Notes under the pieces: generated by a model
Database searches by the model: none
Seen by the model: the letters and a program-made list of their open reading frames with translations, nothing else
What the model was told of the DNA's origin: nothing
Made by a program: the position numbers and the translations under genes
Source of the DNA: Thermoguttaceae bacterium
Lineage (GTDB): Bacteria; Planctomycetota; Planctomycetia; Pirellulales; Thermoguttaceae
DNA: 64,000 nt
NCBI GenBank assembly: GCA_017447865.1
Contig: JAFSMO010000016.1
Coordinates: 153,818-217,817 of the forward strand
Direction of reading: 5' to 3'
Part shown: piece by piece, positions 50,065 to 59,595 of the stretch
Position numbering within the stretch: position 1 is the first letter of the stretch
Layout: the number at the start of each line of letters is the position of its first letter

Positions 50065-51033
50065 ATGGAAATGTACTTGCGTGCACTGAATTCGTTCCTG
50101 CGGAGCATTCCGCCATGGGGAATCGCTTTGCTTGCTTTAGTAGCGGTTTTCTGTTTCTTTTATGGGATCCTGCAGATCGTGTCCGGCTTCAGTAAAAAGC
50201 TGACACCCGAAGAACAGAAGAAACGTGAAATTGAATCAGATGAAGCGGAAACCGTCTTCAAACTGACCCAAAAAGACAAACGAAACTCCTTTGATCGCTG
50301 GTTCGCCCAGATGCTCGAGGAAGGGAACACCAAGCTCTCGCCATTTACCGCGATGCTGCTGGTTCTGGCGACGCTGCTCCTGACCGGCGGTCTGGTTTTT
50401 GTTTTGACCGACAATATTCCGCTTTCGCTCGGTACGGGAACCATCTGCATGATTTTACCGATGGTTTACTGGCTACTCCGCCGCTCATGGCGTTTGGGGC
50501 AAATGCGCAAACATCTCCCCGAAACCCTCGAAGCCATCGGCGACGCGATCCGCGGCGGCCTGAGTTTGGAAGAAGCCATTCAAATGACCTCCGAGCAGAT
50601 CGACGACCCACTCAAAACGGAGTTCCAGTATGCGAACCGCCAGCTTCAAATGGGTCAGTCCCCCACGCTCGTCATGAATCGTATGGCCCGTCGGATCCCG
50701 ATTACGGAGTTCCGTCTTTTAACGACGGCCATTCTGGTTCATCGTACCACGGGTGGTAATTTGGCCCTGCTTGCCGAACGTCTGGCGCGTTCCTCCCGTG
50801 ACCGTCAGGAATTCCGTGGCCACCTGAACGCCATTTCCGCGGGCAGCCGAATGTCGATCATTGGTCTGGTCATTGTGACGGCCCTGGCGGTCGCCATTCT
50901 GAGTGGTCTGGATTACACATACCTGTACCGTTTCATCTTAAACCCGTACGGGCCGACCCTTTTGGGAATTACACTTGCGCTCTTTATCATCGGCGGATTC
51001 TGGGCGTGGTCCATCATGCGTGTAAACTACTAA
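50065..51033 (+). CDS. tadB: Tad pilus assembly inner-membrane protein TadB
   Basis: 322 residues of the T2SSF/GspF-like family. An N-terminal helix ('WGIALLALVAVFCFFYGIL'), two helices near 95-140, the cytoplasmic helical domain 'LPETLEAIGDAIRGGLSLEE' and two C-terminal helices give the TadB topology. It forms the platform with TadC that couples the CpaF ATPase to pilin polymerisation. 18 nt after cpaF. Confidence 0.9.
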   Translation: MEMYLRALNSFLRSIPPWGIALLALVAVFCFFYGILQIVSGFSKKLTPEEQKKREIESDEAETVFKLTQKDKRNSFDRWFAQMLEEGNTKLSPFTAMLLVLATLLLTGGLVFVLTDNIPLSLGTGTICMILPMVYWLLRRSWRLGQMRKHLPETLEAIGDAIRGGLSLEEAIQMTSEQIDDPLKTEFQYANRQLQMGQSPTLVMNRMARRIPITEFRLLTTAILVHRTTGGNLALLAERLARSSRDRQEFRGHLNAISAGSRMSIIGLVIVTALAVAILSGLDYTYLYRFILNPYGPTLLGITLALFIIGGFWAWSIMRVNY

Positions 51034-51093
51034 ACCGTTTACGATTCGTTTTCATTCCTTTCATTTTTAATTTAATAAAGGAAAAACAAAGAC

Positions 51094-52104
51094 ATGACCG
51101 CCTTGCAATTTATACCGGTTTTTGCGGCCGCTCCGTCCGACAACGAAGTGCTGTTCATGATGATCGCGTCGGGTATTGGCTCAGCCCTGCTCGTTTTCAT
51201 TGTATTGTACATGATTTTCAGGCCAAAAAAGAAATCGCAAGATGACGATCTGGATGATGACGGCGTTTTTGGACGTTTAACTCCCGGTCTGGCAAATGTC
51301 ATTCCTGAAAACGAAAAAGAAAACCGGGAATTCCGCCAACTGCTCCGTCAGGCCGGTTTTTACAGTCCAACCGCACGTAACTCGATTTACGCGACTCGTC
51401 TGGTTCTGTTCCTGCTTCCGCTCTTTGCCGGCATGTACGCAGGGGTTCTTTTCCCGGACCTCATGCTCCAGTACACCTGCCTTGGGCTGTTCGTCGGGAC
51501 CACCCTTTCCATTATCCCCCGACTGTATGTTTACTGGGTTCGCAAAAGACGTCTGGAACGCATTCGTTCCGGAATTGCGGACACTATGGACATGTTCGCC
51601 ATGTGCGCCTCCGGCGGTATGACGATGAACGAAAGTCTGGAGTATATTTCCGAACAGATCTACGAATACCCGGAACTTTCGCAGGAATTATGCATTCTCC
51701 GCCGTCAGATCGAGCTTGGGTCTCTGGAAGACGCGATCAAAGATTTGGTGGAGCGCGTGAATATTCCTGAGATGCGTCAGTTCAGCTACCTGCTTCTGCG
51801 CAGTTCCCAGCTTGGTAATCAGTCGAATACCGCGCTGAACGAGCAGGCGGACCACCTCCGTGCGATGCGTCGTCACCACGCGATGGCTCAGGCCAACAAG
51901 ACGCCGACGAAGCTCGTGTTCCCGTTGATGTTCTGCTTCGCGCCGGCAGCACTGATTCTTATGCTTTCGCCTTCCCTGATGACGATTTACGATTTCATGG
52001 CCTCCAAAGAGACCCAGCAGGATATTGTTCAGCCTCTCCAGGCGGGCCCCAATATCGACCTCAATACGCTGAACGGCGGAGGAAACGCGGGTTCGCAGGA
52101 CTAA
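51094..52104 (+). CDS. tadC: Tad pilus assembly inner-membrane protein TadC
   Basis: 336 residues, also of the T2SSF family. Membrane helices at about 10-45 and 105-150. The domain 'GIADTMDMFAMCASGGMTMN' (the TadC counterpart of TadB's helical domain) and 'RAMRRHHAMAQANKTPTKL' just before the last helix, 'VFPLMFCFAPAALILMLSPS', are characteristic. The C-terminal Gln/Gly/Asn-rich tail is unusual. Last gene of the block. No prepilin peptidase, CpaB, secretin or TadZ gene is in the window. Confidence 0.9.
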   Translation: MTALQFIPVFAAAPSDNEVLFMMIASGIGSALLVFIVLYMIFRPKKKSQDDDLDDDGVFGRLTPGLANVIPENEKENREFRQLLRQAGFYSPTARNSIYATRLVLFLLPLFAGMYAGVLFPDLMLQYTCLGLFVGTTLSIIPRLYVYWVRKRRLERIRSGIADTMDMFAMCASGGMTMNESLEYISEQIYEYPELSQELCILRRQIELGSLEDAIKDLVERVNIPEMRQFSYLLLRSSQLGNQSNTALNEQADHLRAMRRHHAMAQANKTPTKLVFPLMFCFAPAALILMLSPSLMTIYDFMASKETQQDIVQPLQAGPNIDLNTLNGGGNAGSQD

Positions 52105-52138
52105 TCCATCCGAAAACAATCCCGGGAAGAACCGATTT

Positions 52139-52180
52139 CCCCCCTTCTTAAAAGTTTTTGAGGAGGGGGGTATTCCTTTT
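52139..52180 (+). terminator. C6/G6 hairpin after tadC, also a G tract upstream of ilvE
   Basis: CCCCCCTTC...GAGGAGGGGGG (52139-52170) forms a long stem followed by a T-rich stretch. The G6 (52165-52170) lies 24 nt before a TAAAAT (52195-52200), so terminator and ilvE promoter may overlap. Confidence 0.6.
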
Positions 52181-52262
52181 CTTGACATTTGTGCTAAAAT
52201 AGAGGTTTAGTATTCATTTCCTTACCACTCAAAATTAAAAATCAGTTTCAGAAAGGGATCAA

Positions 52263-53120
52263 ATGTCCATCAAAGTTTACATCAATGGTGAATACTTTGC
52301 AAAAGAAGACGCGAAAATCAGCGTGTTCGACCACGGGCTTCTGTACGGAGACGGCATTTTCGAAGGAATGCGCGCCTACTCCGGCAAAGTCTTCCGCCAC
52401 CAGGCGCACATGGATCGCCTCTGGAACTCCGCCCGCGCCATCGCCCTGGAAATTCCGATGACTAAGGAAGAAATGATGAAAGCCGTCGATGACACTCTGG
52501 CCCTCAACGGCCTGACCGACGCGTACATCCGTCTGGTCGTGACACGCGGCGCAGGAAATCTCGGTCTGAACCCATACAACTGCTCGAATCCGCAGGTGAT
52601 CATCATCACGGACAAGATCACACTCTACCCGCAGGCCCTGTACGATAACGGGATGGAAATCGTCACCGCCAGCACGATCCGTATGCCGGCCGCCGCTCTG
52701 AGCCCGCGCATCAAGTCGCTGAACTACCTGAACAACATCATGGCCAAGCTCGAAGCGAAGACCGCCGGCTGCGAGGAAGCGCTGCTTCTGAACTTCAAAG
52801 GCGAAATTGCGGAATGCACCGGCGACAACATTTTCATCATCAAGGACGAAGTGATCTACACGCCGCCGACCGACGCGGGCATTCTGGAAGGGATCACCCG
52901 TGCCGCCGTGATCGACCTGGCGAAAGAACTGGGCTACGAAGTGCGCGAAGTCGCCCGTACCCGTCACGACCTTTACATCGCGGACGAATGCTTCCTGACC
53001 GGCTCCGCTGCCGAGCTGATCCCGGTGGTGAAGATCGACATGCGCCCGATCGGCGATGGAAAAGTCGGCCCGGTCACCAAAGATCTGATCACGCACTTCC
53101 GCGACCTGATCGTTCGGTGA
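52263..53120 (+). CDS. ilvE: Branched-chain amino acid aminotransferase (class IV PLP)
   Basis: A 285-residue fold-IV aminotransferase. Seen are 'ISVFDHGLLYGDGIFEGMRA', the PLP-lysine region 'RIKSLNYLNNIMAK' (about 150-163), 'GEIAECTGDNIFIIKD' and 'PTDAGILEGITRAAVIDLA'. It interconverts branched-chain amino acids and 2-oxoacids with glutamate. The related D-amino-acid transaminases share the fold, but the N-terminus and loops fit IlvE better. Monocistronic with its own strong terminator. Confidence 0.92.
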   Translation: MSIKVYINGEYFAKEDAKISVFDHGLLYGDGIFEGMRAYSGKVFRHQAHMDRLWNSARAIALEIPMTKEEMMKAVDDTLALNGLTDAYIRLVVTRGAGNLGLNPYNCSNPQVIIITDKITLYPQALYDNGMEIVTASTIRMPAAALSPRIKSLNYLNNIMAKLEAKTAGCEEALLLNFKGEIAECTGDNIFIIKDEVIYTPPTDAGILEGITRAAVIDLAKELGYEVREVARTRHDLYIADECFLTGSAAELIPVVKIDMRPIGDGKVGPVTKDLITHFRDLIVR

Positions 53121-53141
53121 TTCATTTGTAATTAATAATGT

Positions 53142-53180
53142 GCGGCAGTTTTATACATGGAACTGCCGCCTTTCTTTTTT
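53142..53180 (+). terminator. Terminator of ilvE
   Basis: GCGGCAGTT (53142-53150) and AACTGCCGC (53161-53169), 10-nt loop, followed by CTTTCTTTTTT. Confidence 0.88.
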
Positions 53181-53211
53181 CATTGCAGGGAGTTCCATCT
53201 TCGTTCCCCCT

Positions 53212-53246
53212 CCCCCCCTTTATAAATTTGAAATCTGCGGTATAAT
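53212..53246 (+). promoter_or_regulatory. Predicted purC promoter with C7 tract
   Basis: Seven C (53212-53218), 22-nt interval starting TTTATA, then a perfect TATAAT (53241-53246). Confidence 0.6.
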
Positions 53247-53297
53247 AAGAATTTGAGTTTTTGTTCCCGTTTCCCTTTTTATTCAGATGAGGTTTTT

Positions 53298-54194
53298 ATG
53301 TCCTCCAAAGCTCTTCTTCAAACGTCGCTTGATTTCCCGGTCCGCCGCGGAAAGGTACGCGACATTTACGATTTTGGTGATGAAGTCCTCCTCGTCAGCT
53401 CCGACCGCATCAGCGCGTTCGACTGGATCCTCCCCTCCGGCATCCCGGACAAAGGGCGCGTCCTGACGCAGATCGCCGCGTTCTGGTTCGAGAAACTCGG
53501 CGAAGAAAACCACCTCATCACGGTGGACGTGGATCAAATGCCGTGCCTGGACGGAGTGGACGCCGCGACGAAAGCCGACCTGGCGGGGCGCTCCACCCTC
53601 TGCAAAAAGTCGAAGGTTTTCCCGGTCGAGTGCATCGTCCGCGGCTGCCTGACCGGCTCCGGCTGGAAAGAGTACCAGAAAAGCCAGACGATTTGCGGGA
53701 TCAAACTCCCGGAAGGTCTGAAAGAGTCCGTCCGTCTGGAAACCCCGATCTTCACGCCGACCACCAAAGCCGAAGAGGGCCATGATGAAAACGTGACGTT
53801 CGAGCAAATGTGTGACCTGATCGGGACCGAAGCCGCGACCGAGCTGCGCGACCGCAGCATTTCGCTCTTCCAGCGGGGCGCGGAGTACGCCGCCAGCCGG
53901 GGGATCATCATCGCCGACACGAAATTCGAGTGGGGCGTCCGCGACGGTAAGATCATCCTGGTCGATGAAGTCCTCACGCCGGACAGTTCACGCTTCTGGC
54001 CTGCCGACGATTACGAAGTCGGGCGCAGCCAGAAATCATTCGACAAACAGTTCGTCCGCGACTGGCTTCTGGCCTCCGACTGGGACCGTCAGAGCGTTCC
54101 GCCGGCGCTTCCGGAAGATGTGATCGCCAAAACGCGCGAAAAGTACATCGAGGCGTTTGAGCGGCTGACCGGAAAAGAATTTCCCTGGAAATAA
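53298..54194 (+). CDS. purC: SAICAR synthetase
   Basis: 298 residues from the ATG at 53298, preceded by GAGG; the longer frame begins in the leader. Purine pathway enzyme joining CAIR and aspartate. Family motifs: 'RRGKVRDIYDFGDEVLLVSS', 'SDRISAFDWILPSGIPDKG', 'VECIVRGCLTGSGWKEY', 'TKFEWGVRDGKIILVDEVLT' and 'DSSRFWPADDYEVG'. This is the longer yeast-like type of about 300 residues. The acyltransferase gene follows after 24 nt. Confidence 0.97.
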   Translation: MSSKALLQTSLDFPVRRGKVRDIYDFGDEVLLVSSDRISAFDWILPSGIPDKGRVLTQIAAFWFEKLGEENHLITVDVDQMPCLDGVDAATKADLAGRSTLCKKSKVFPVECIVRGCLTGSGWKEYQKSQTICGIKLPEGLKESVRLETPIFTPTTKAEEGHDENVTFEQMCDLIGTEAATELRDRSISLFQRGAEYAASRGIIIADTKFEWGVRDGKIILVDEVLTPDSSRFWPADDYEVGRSQKSFDKQFVRDWLLASDWDRQSVPPALPEDVIAKTREKYIEAFERLTGKEFPWK

Positions 54195-54218
54195 ACGCCC
54201 GGAATCCCTTTTGATCCC

Positions 54219-54977
54219 ATGAAACTCACGTTCCTCACCCAGCCCGCCGGCCTGTTTGGCTCGTACGTTTACCACCGCTACTCCTCGACGTGGGACGCGC
54301 GCTACTGGACCGGGAAGCCCGAGCACGACCCCAAAAGCCGGGTCGTTGGCGGACCGTTCATCTACGCGTTCTGGCACGAGTACATTTTGATCCCGGTCGC
54401 GTTTTTTGGGCACTGCAAAATTGCAACGCTCACCTCGAAGCATCGTGACGCGGAGTTCGGCACGTACCTTTCGCAGCACATGGGATTCAAAATTTTTCGA
54501 GGTTCCACGAATCATGGCGGAACCGAGGCACTGCGTCATTTGCTTCGCGCAGGAAAAGAGGGCTTTCACATGGCCATGATGCCCGACGGACCCAAGGGGC
54601 CGCGCCGCCAAATGTCGCTCGGAACGATTTACGCCGCGTCCAGATCAGGTTTACCGATCCTCGCGACGGGCATGGGGATCAGCTCCGCCTGGCGAGTAAA
54701 TTCCTGGGACCGGTTTGCCATCCCGAAGCCATTTGCGCGAGTGCGAATTTTTCTCGCGGATGCGCTTTTCGTGCCGAACCACCTGAAACGTGCCGAGCTG
54801 GAAGATTACCGCGCCGAGGCGGAGCGCAGGCTCACCGAAGTGACTCGCATCGCCGAGGAGTGGGCGGAATCGGGAGATTTTCGGCCTGGCGAGGTGGTCA
54901 TGGACCATCGGCCCATGCAACTCAAAAAATATTTCCACGAAGAAAATCCATCTCTCCAACAAAATGGAGATTTTTAA
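54219..54977 (+). CDS. DUF374-family lysophospholipid acyltransferase-like protein
   Basis: 252 residues. DUF374/LPLAT features: 'FIYAFWHEYILIPVAFF' (the conserved HxxxL-type site), 'LTSKHRDAEFGTYLSQHMGF', 'RGSTNHGGTEALRHLL' and 'AMMPDGPKGPRRQMSLG'. Members acylate lipid A-like or other glycolipid precursors. It follows purC closely but also stands just upstream of a glycolipid-like cluster, so its function may belong with that cluster. Confidence 0.85.
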   Translation: MKLTFLTQPAGLFGSYVYHRYSSTWDARYWTGKPEHDPKSRVVGGPFIYAFWHEYILIPVAFFGHCKIATLTSKHRDAEFGTYLSQHMGFKIFRGSTNHGGTEALRHLLRAGKEGFHMAMMPDGPKGPRRQMSLGTIYAASRSGLPILATGMGISSAWRVNSWDRFAIPKPFARVRIFLADALFVPNHLKRAELEDYRAEAERRLTEVTRIAEEWAESGDFRPGEVVMDHRPMQLKKYFHEENPSLQQNGDF

Positions 54978-54988
54978 TAAGATTTTCA

Positions 54989-55016
54989 TTGAAAATTGCA
55001 TGAAATGTGCTATAAT
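54989..55016 (+). promoter_or_regulatory. Predicted promoter of the glycolipid-like cluster
   Basis: TTGAAA (54989-54994), 16-nt spacer, perfect TATAAT (55011-55016). The leader to the ATG is about 180 nt. Confidence 0.65.
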
Positions 55017-55197
55017 AGATGATAGAGTTCCAATTTTCAAGGAAAGATGGGTAAAATCGTAACATTTAAGAAAATTGAAGAGGACTACAGGGGAAATCAT
55101 TTATAGAATTGGGAGAATATTTCTCCCCAGCCTCCTTTTCCGGCTTTTTGATTGAGTATTTTTTAATTACCTTATTTTGTTTTTCGTGAGCGGTCCC

Positions 55198-56958
55198 ATG
55201 AATAGCCCTATGGAAACCATACATTTCCTTTGCCCGAAGGATTTCGCGACGTCCGAAATGCTGCACACGATTCACCTTGTGGCACTGGATCGTTCTATGG
55301 TTCCTGTTCAGGCGGAACTCAATGAAAATCTGCTGACGATTCATTACCCGCAATCCGATAATCTTCGTTTTGCCATTCCCTGGACGATCCCGAACTTTGG
55401 GAATAAGATGCTCACGACCGGCACACTGGCGCCGACGCAAACCCCTTACCGGCTTTCCATTGAGCTGACCCGTGGTTTATGCGCTTCGATCCGAAATCAG
55501 GCGTCCGACTGGGAAACGCTGGGCCTGGTCCCCTCCGAAGAATTCTGGACGACCATTCAGGACGCGGGACGCTATCTCTTCCACGCGGTCAAACTTACAT
55601 ACAATGAGGACGACGATCCGGAAATCGACAAATACGCGAATTACGCGATGCAGCTTTGCATGAAAGCCTCGATCCTTCTCGCCCGGGCATACATCGAGCG
55701 CGTTCTTTTGCTCCGGAAGCTGGCCCGACCCGCGACGGAAGCCGCCATCGCACTGAAAAATGAATTGGACCTCGCGTACAGCAATGAGAATTCGCTCATT
55801 GAGCAGGAAGAAATCTTTGATGAGGATCGGGTCTCGCAGTTGCTCATGGAAATGCAGTCCGATGATGATTTGATCGCGAGACCGGAATCCAATAATATTC
55901 AGGAAACCACCCCGTACGATTCGCCGCTCGACATTTCAGACGATGATACGGCGATCCACATCGTGGAAACGGTTCCTCCCAAGTACATTGGAGTTCACCT
56001 GGATTACAACATTCTGGAAAAAGAGACGAAAGACATTTTCTTCCAGACGTTTAATCATGTTAATATTGTAATTTCCTGGCCGCGAATCATTCAACGGCCC
56101 GAAATTCTGAACGAGTACGATCAGCAGATCGACTGGTGCATCAGCAATGGCTTCAGCGTCACTGCCGGTCCAATTCTGAATTTTTTCCCGGCGCATCTTC
56201 CCGAGATGCTCACGCGGTACATCGGAAATTTCGAGGTGATTTGCGACAAAGTACGGGATTACGTCTCACTTCTGGTCAAACGTTATAGAAATAAAGTCTC
56301 CACGTGGGTGGCGACATCGCGCGTGAACACCTATTTCCCGCTGGGTCTGACGCTTCTGCAGCAACTGGAACTGACGGTCAAAATCGTTGGCTGGATCCAT
56401 GAATTTCAACCAACGGCCGAGGTCCTTACATCTCTCGATATGCCGTGGGGGGACAATGTTCTGCCGCCGCCCTATGGTGTGGAGGACGAAGAAAGCCGGT
56501 CGTTCCCGACGATCGTGTGCGCGGACTATCTTCTTCGTTCGCGGTACAAAATCAATGGATTCCAACTGGAATTCAATATTGGGTACAATAATCTGGCGAC
56601 TTATGACCGCCCGCTGCTGGAATGGTCCCGGTTGATTGACCGCTGGTCCCATTTTGGCGTTCCACTTTACCTTCAGATCCGCGTACCGAGTTCCAGTGCA
56701 CCGGACCGAAAAGCGATCATTACTGACCCGCCGCTCTGGAATGGGTGGACGATGCGCTACCAGGCCCTTTGGGCGTCGTACGTTCTCCCGATCCTTCTGG
56801 TCAAACCGAATGTTTACGGTGTGGACTGGTGTGTTTTCCGGGACTACCGGACGCACGACTATCCCAATGCGGGTCTGATTACAGGCGACGGCCGGGTCAA
56901 GAAGGCCCAGGTCGTTTTGGCGGAAATATTAAAATATTTCATGACCGATGCGGATTAA
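55198..56958 (+). CDS. GH10-like (xylanase-fold) protein, probably catalytically degenerate
   Basis: 586 residues from the ATG at 55198 (ATG at 55210 and TTG at 55177 are alternatives). No signal peptide. The N-terminal about 200 residues are unassigned, then an acidic stretch ('DDDLIARPESNNI'). The C-terminal about 330 residues look like a GH10 TIM barrel ('HVNIVISWPRIIQRPEI', 'DWCISNGFSVTAGPIL', 'YGVDWCVFRDYRTHDYPN'). Where GH10 enzymes have WDVVNE with the catalytic acid, this protein has 'TWVATSRVNT' without Glu. Such proteins occur in planctomycetes annotated as xylanase-like. A sugar-binding or altered role is inferred. Confidence 0.6.
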   Translation: MNSPMETIHFLCPKDFATSEMLHTIHLVALDRSMVPVQAELNENLLTIHYPQSDNLRFAIPWTIPNFGNKMLTTGTLAPTQTPYRLSIELTRGLCASIRNQASDWETLGLVPSEEFWTTIQDAGRYLFHAVKLTYNEDDDPEIDKYANYAMQLCMKASILLARAYIERVLLLRKLARPATEAAIALKNELDLAYSNENSLIEQEEIFDEDRVSQLLMEMQSDDDLIARPESNNIQETTPYDSPLDISDDDTAIHIVETVPPKYIGVHLDYNILEKETKDIFFQTFNHVNIVISWPRIIQRPEILNEYDQQIDWCISNGFSVTAGPILNFFPAHLPEMLTRYIGNFEVICDKVRDYVSLLVKRYRNKVSTWVATSRVNTYFPLGLTLLQQLELTVKIVGWIHEFQPTAEVLTSLDMPWGDNVLPPPYGVEDEESRSFPTIVCADYLLRSRYKINGFQLEFNIGYNNLATYDRPLLEWSRLIDRWSHFGVPLYLQIRVPSSSAPDRKAIITDPPLWNGWTMRYQALWASYVLPILLVKPNVYGVDWCVFRDYRTHDYPNAGLITGDGRVKKAQVVLAEILKYFMTDAD

Positions 56959-57128
56959 GCGACTTTCTTAGCCGTAAGTTTTACCAAATTTAACAATTTA
57001 ACAAAAAATCTTTATTTTTTTCTTTCAAAAGACGATTGTAATATTTGACTATTTTTATTAACATAACATTTTTGGGAAACACATATTTTAAAATTACAGA
57101 ATTTTAGTTTTTATTCTTTCCAATAACC

Positions 57129-58238
57129 ATGAATACACAATCGAAATATTCATTTCTGACTGGTGCCACGGGGATGTTAGGGGCTTTTTTCATGCGGGAA
57201 TTGCTCGATTGTGGTCAAAATCTCGTCGTTTTAGTTCGTCCTTCCAGAAAAAAGAACGCCCAGGAACGCATTGAAGACATTTTGACTATATGGGAAACTC
57301 CGCAGAAAAAATACCCTCGCCCCTTGATCATTCAGGGGGATTTAACCGAAAATGGCTGGCTGGACGAAAAAGCCGACTGGTTCCGGGAAAACGTGGACAC
57401 AGTGATCCACAGTGCTGCAAGCCTCGAATTTTACGGCCAGCGAGATTCTGAGCCATATCGAACCAACCTGGAAGGTTTGAATACGATTCTGGATCTCTGT
57501 CGTCGTGCGAACATCAGAAAATTCCACCATATTTCCACGGCCTATGTGGCTGGTTCCCAAAAGAAATTTTCTGAATCGGAATGTAATGTTGGCCAGACAT
57601 TCCGAAACGATTATGAACAAAGCAAAATTGAGGCGGAAGAGCGCGTCCGAAATTTCGGCTTTGACTCTCTGACAGTTTACCGTCCCTCTATCGTCATTGG
57701 CGATACGAAAACAGGCTACACGCCAACGCTCAGCGGTCTTTATGCGGCATTGAAACTTGTACACACTCTGGTCGGTCAGCTTCATTTGGGGGCGACGAGT
57801 GCCAAATTCGCGATCGCAGCCATGGGAATGAAGGGAAACGAGAGCAAAAACCTGGTGCCCGTGGACTGGGTCGCTAAAGTCCTGGCGCATATCGTCACGC
57901 ATGAGGAACTCCACGGAAAAACCTACCATCTGACCAATCCGAATCCACCTCAAATGAAGGTCATTGCGAAAACGATCCAGGAAGCCGTCGAGAAATTCTC
58001 GAATCTGGTTCCGGACGCATCCATGACGGAGTGCGATGAAAACTGGTTTGGCAAAAACTTTTCCGCGCAAATGCGTCTTTTCCGCGCTTACCTCCAGGAG
58101 GATGCCCGATTCGACTCAAGCAATACGATTGCCGCGGCACCGCATCTTCCGTGTCCGAAAGTGGACCACGACCTGCTGATGTTTCTTTTCCAGAAAGTAA
58201 TTGACTCCAATTTTGGAAGGAACTGGTGTTTAAATTGA
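57129..58238 (+). CDS. Thioester-reductase/fatty-acyl-reductase-like extended SDR
   Basis: A 369-residue NAD(P)-binding protein of the NAD_binding_4 (male sterility/thioester reductase) type. Rossmann 'TGATGMLGAFFMRELL' (about 11-26), 'VDTVIHSAASLEFYGQ', 'HHISTAYVAGSQ', catalytic Tyr-Lys in 'DYEQSKIEAEERV', and 'TVYRPSIVIGD'. Homologues reduce thioester-bound acyl chains to aldehydes or alcohols, or act as sugar-nucleotide epimerases. Next to two ceramide-glucosyltransferase-like genes, an acyl-lipid substrate is plausible. AT-richer than the upstream genes. Confidence 0.82.
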   Translation: MNTQSKYSFLTGATGMLGAFFMRELLDCGQNLVVLVRPSRKKNAQERIEDILTIWETPQKKYPRPLIIQGDLTENGWLDEKADWFRENVDTVIHSAASLEFYGQRDSEPYRTNLEGLNTILDLCRRANIRKFHHISTAYVAGSQKKFSESECNVGQTFRNDYEQSKIEAEERVRNFGFDSLTVYRPSIVIGDTKTGYTPTLSGLYAALKLVHTLVGQLHLGATSAKFAIAAMGMKGNESKNLVPVDWVAKVLAHIVTHEELHGKTYHLTNPNPPQMKVIAKTIQEAVEKFSNLVPDASMTECDENWFGKNFSAQMRLFRAYLQEDARFDSSNTIAAAPHLPCPKVDHDLLMFLFQKVIDSNFGRNWCLN

Positions 58239-58293
58239 TTTTGACGAATGACTTGTAAAACATACAAACCTGAAAAACAAACCAGGTGAAAAG

Positions 58294-59562
58294 ATGTATG
58301 AAATTGTATTTCAATCAGAATGGCCCCTGTTGTTTGTAATTTGGGGAAATTTGCTTTTCATCATTCTTTCCTTTTCAGGTTTACTGGTCTTCAATTATTT
58401 ATTACACCAAAATCAGACATCCATGCGGGATTTCTTTGAAAAAGACATGGAGTCGCCGCCTGCAGCCGTGTTTCTTCCTTTGCGTGGTGTAACTCCGGAA
58501 ATCCGTCTGACATTAAAAAGTTTGATGGAGCAGGACTATCCAGACTATCGCGTCTTTGTCATTCTGGATCACGTGGAAGATTCTGGTTATACCACGGTTC
58601 GCGACATATTGGCGGAAATTGATCCGGAAGAAAAAATAATTGAACTTCATGTACGCAGTGAGTATTACGAAACTGCTTCTCCCAAGACCAGTTCTCTGAT
58701 TGAATATTTCCGAAAAACAGATTCCCGTTTCATCAATTATGTGCTTTTGGATGGAGATGTTGTTCCCTATCCAATGTGGCTTCGTGACGTTACGATTCCT
58801 TTGAGTGATCCAACGGTGAAAGCCGTTTCCGGTTACAGATGGTATCCGCCAGTGACGTATTCTATCGCAGAAAATGTACGTTATCTGTTTAATGCCGTTT
58901 CCTGGGTCTGGATCTGTTTTGGCAAATATTTGTGGGGAGGGTCGTGCAGTTTTTCCCGGGATATTGCCCTCAGCGATACGGTAATAAATACATTAAAAGT
59001 TTCGATTGCCGAAGATTCAGGGCTTACGGCGGTTATGCAGCGTGAACATTGGAAAACATTCGCCGTCCCGTCTGTAATCTCTGTAAATCAGGAGGAAACC
59101 CATAATTTGTTCAGTGTTTTTAACTGGCTGCGTCGTCAGGTAATGTGGAATTACCTTTCACTCCCCAGAAACTGGTTTTTTTATAACTTAATGGTTTGGG
59201 CAATCGTCTTGTGCCAGTTGTGGCTCTTATGTGTTGGCGGCCTTTCGCTGTACAACCAGAATTGGTTATTACTGAAATATGTATTGGCTTGTGAAGGGAT
59301 TTTTTGGTGTGGACTCGTTTTGATGCTTGCCATCCTCGAAATAATCGCCAGAAGATGTATTCATTACAGGCAATCCGTTTCCATATATTTTTCAGTCATG
59401 GGCTGGCTGCTGATCTGCCTTGCGATCCCCTTGACTCTCATCTTGACAGCAATGGCAACCATTTCTCCTTTTTTCACGAAGAAATTGAATTGGCGTGGAG
59501 TTGAATATCAATGTGAAAGACATTCCATGAAAATTGTTCATTATCGTCCTTACAAGCAATAA
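58294..59562 (+). CDS. Membrane glycosyltransferase, GT21/HpnI (ceramide glucosyltransferase)-like, copy 1
   Basis: 422 residues: N-terminal membrane helix (about 13-38), cytoplasmic GT-A domain with 'AVFLPLRGVTPEIRLTLKSL', 'YVLLDGDVVPYPMWLRDV' (DxD-type), 'WGGSCSFSRDIAL' and 'IAEDSGLTAVMQREHW', the W-R-x-x-Q-like 'WLRRQVMW', then three C-terminal helices and 'LNWRGVEYQ'. This is the layout of ceramide glucosyltransferases and HpnI, which glycosylate sphingolipid or hopanoid acceptors at the inner membrane. Paralogue of the gene at 60543. Confidence 0.85.
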   Translation: MYEIVFQSEWPLLFVIWGNLLFIILSFSGLLVFNYLLHQNQTSMRDFFEKDMESPPAAVFLPLRGVTPEIRLTLKSLMEQDYPDYRVFVILDHVEDSGYTTVRDILAEIDPEEKIIELHVRSEYYETASPKTSSLIEYFRKTDSRFINYVLLDGDVVPYPMWLRDVTIPLSDPTVKAVSGYRWYPPVTYSIAENVRYLFNAVSWVWICFGKYLWGGSCSFSRDIALSDTVINTLKVSIAEDSGLTAVMQREHWKTFAVPSVISVNQEETHNLFSVFNWLRRQVMWNYLSLPRNWFFYNLMVWAIVLCQLWLLCVGGLSLYNQNWLLLKYVLACEGIFWCGLVLMLAILEIIARRCIHYRQSVSIYFSVMGWLLICLAIPLTLILTAMATISPFFTKKLNWRGVEYQCERHSMKIVHYRPYKQ

Positions 59563-59595
59563 TTGGTCTGTACTTTATAAGATCAAAAGGTTATT

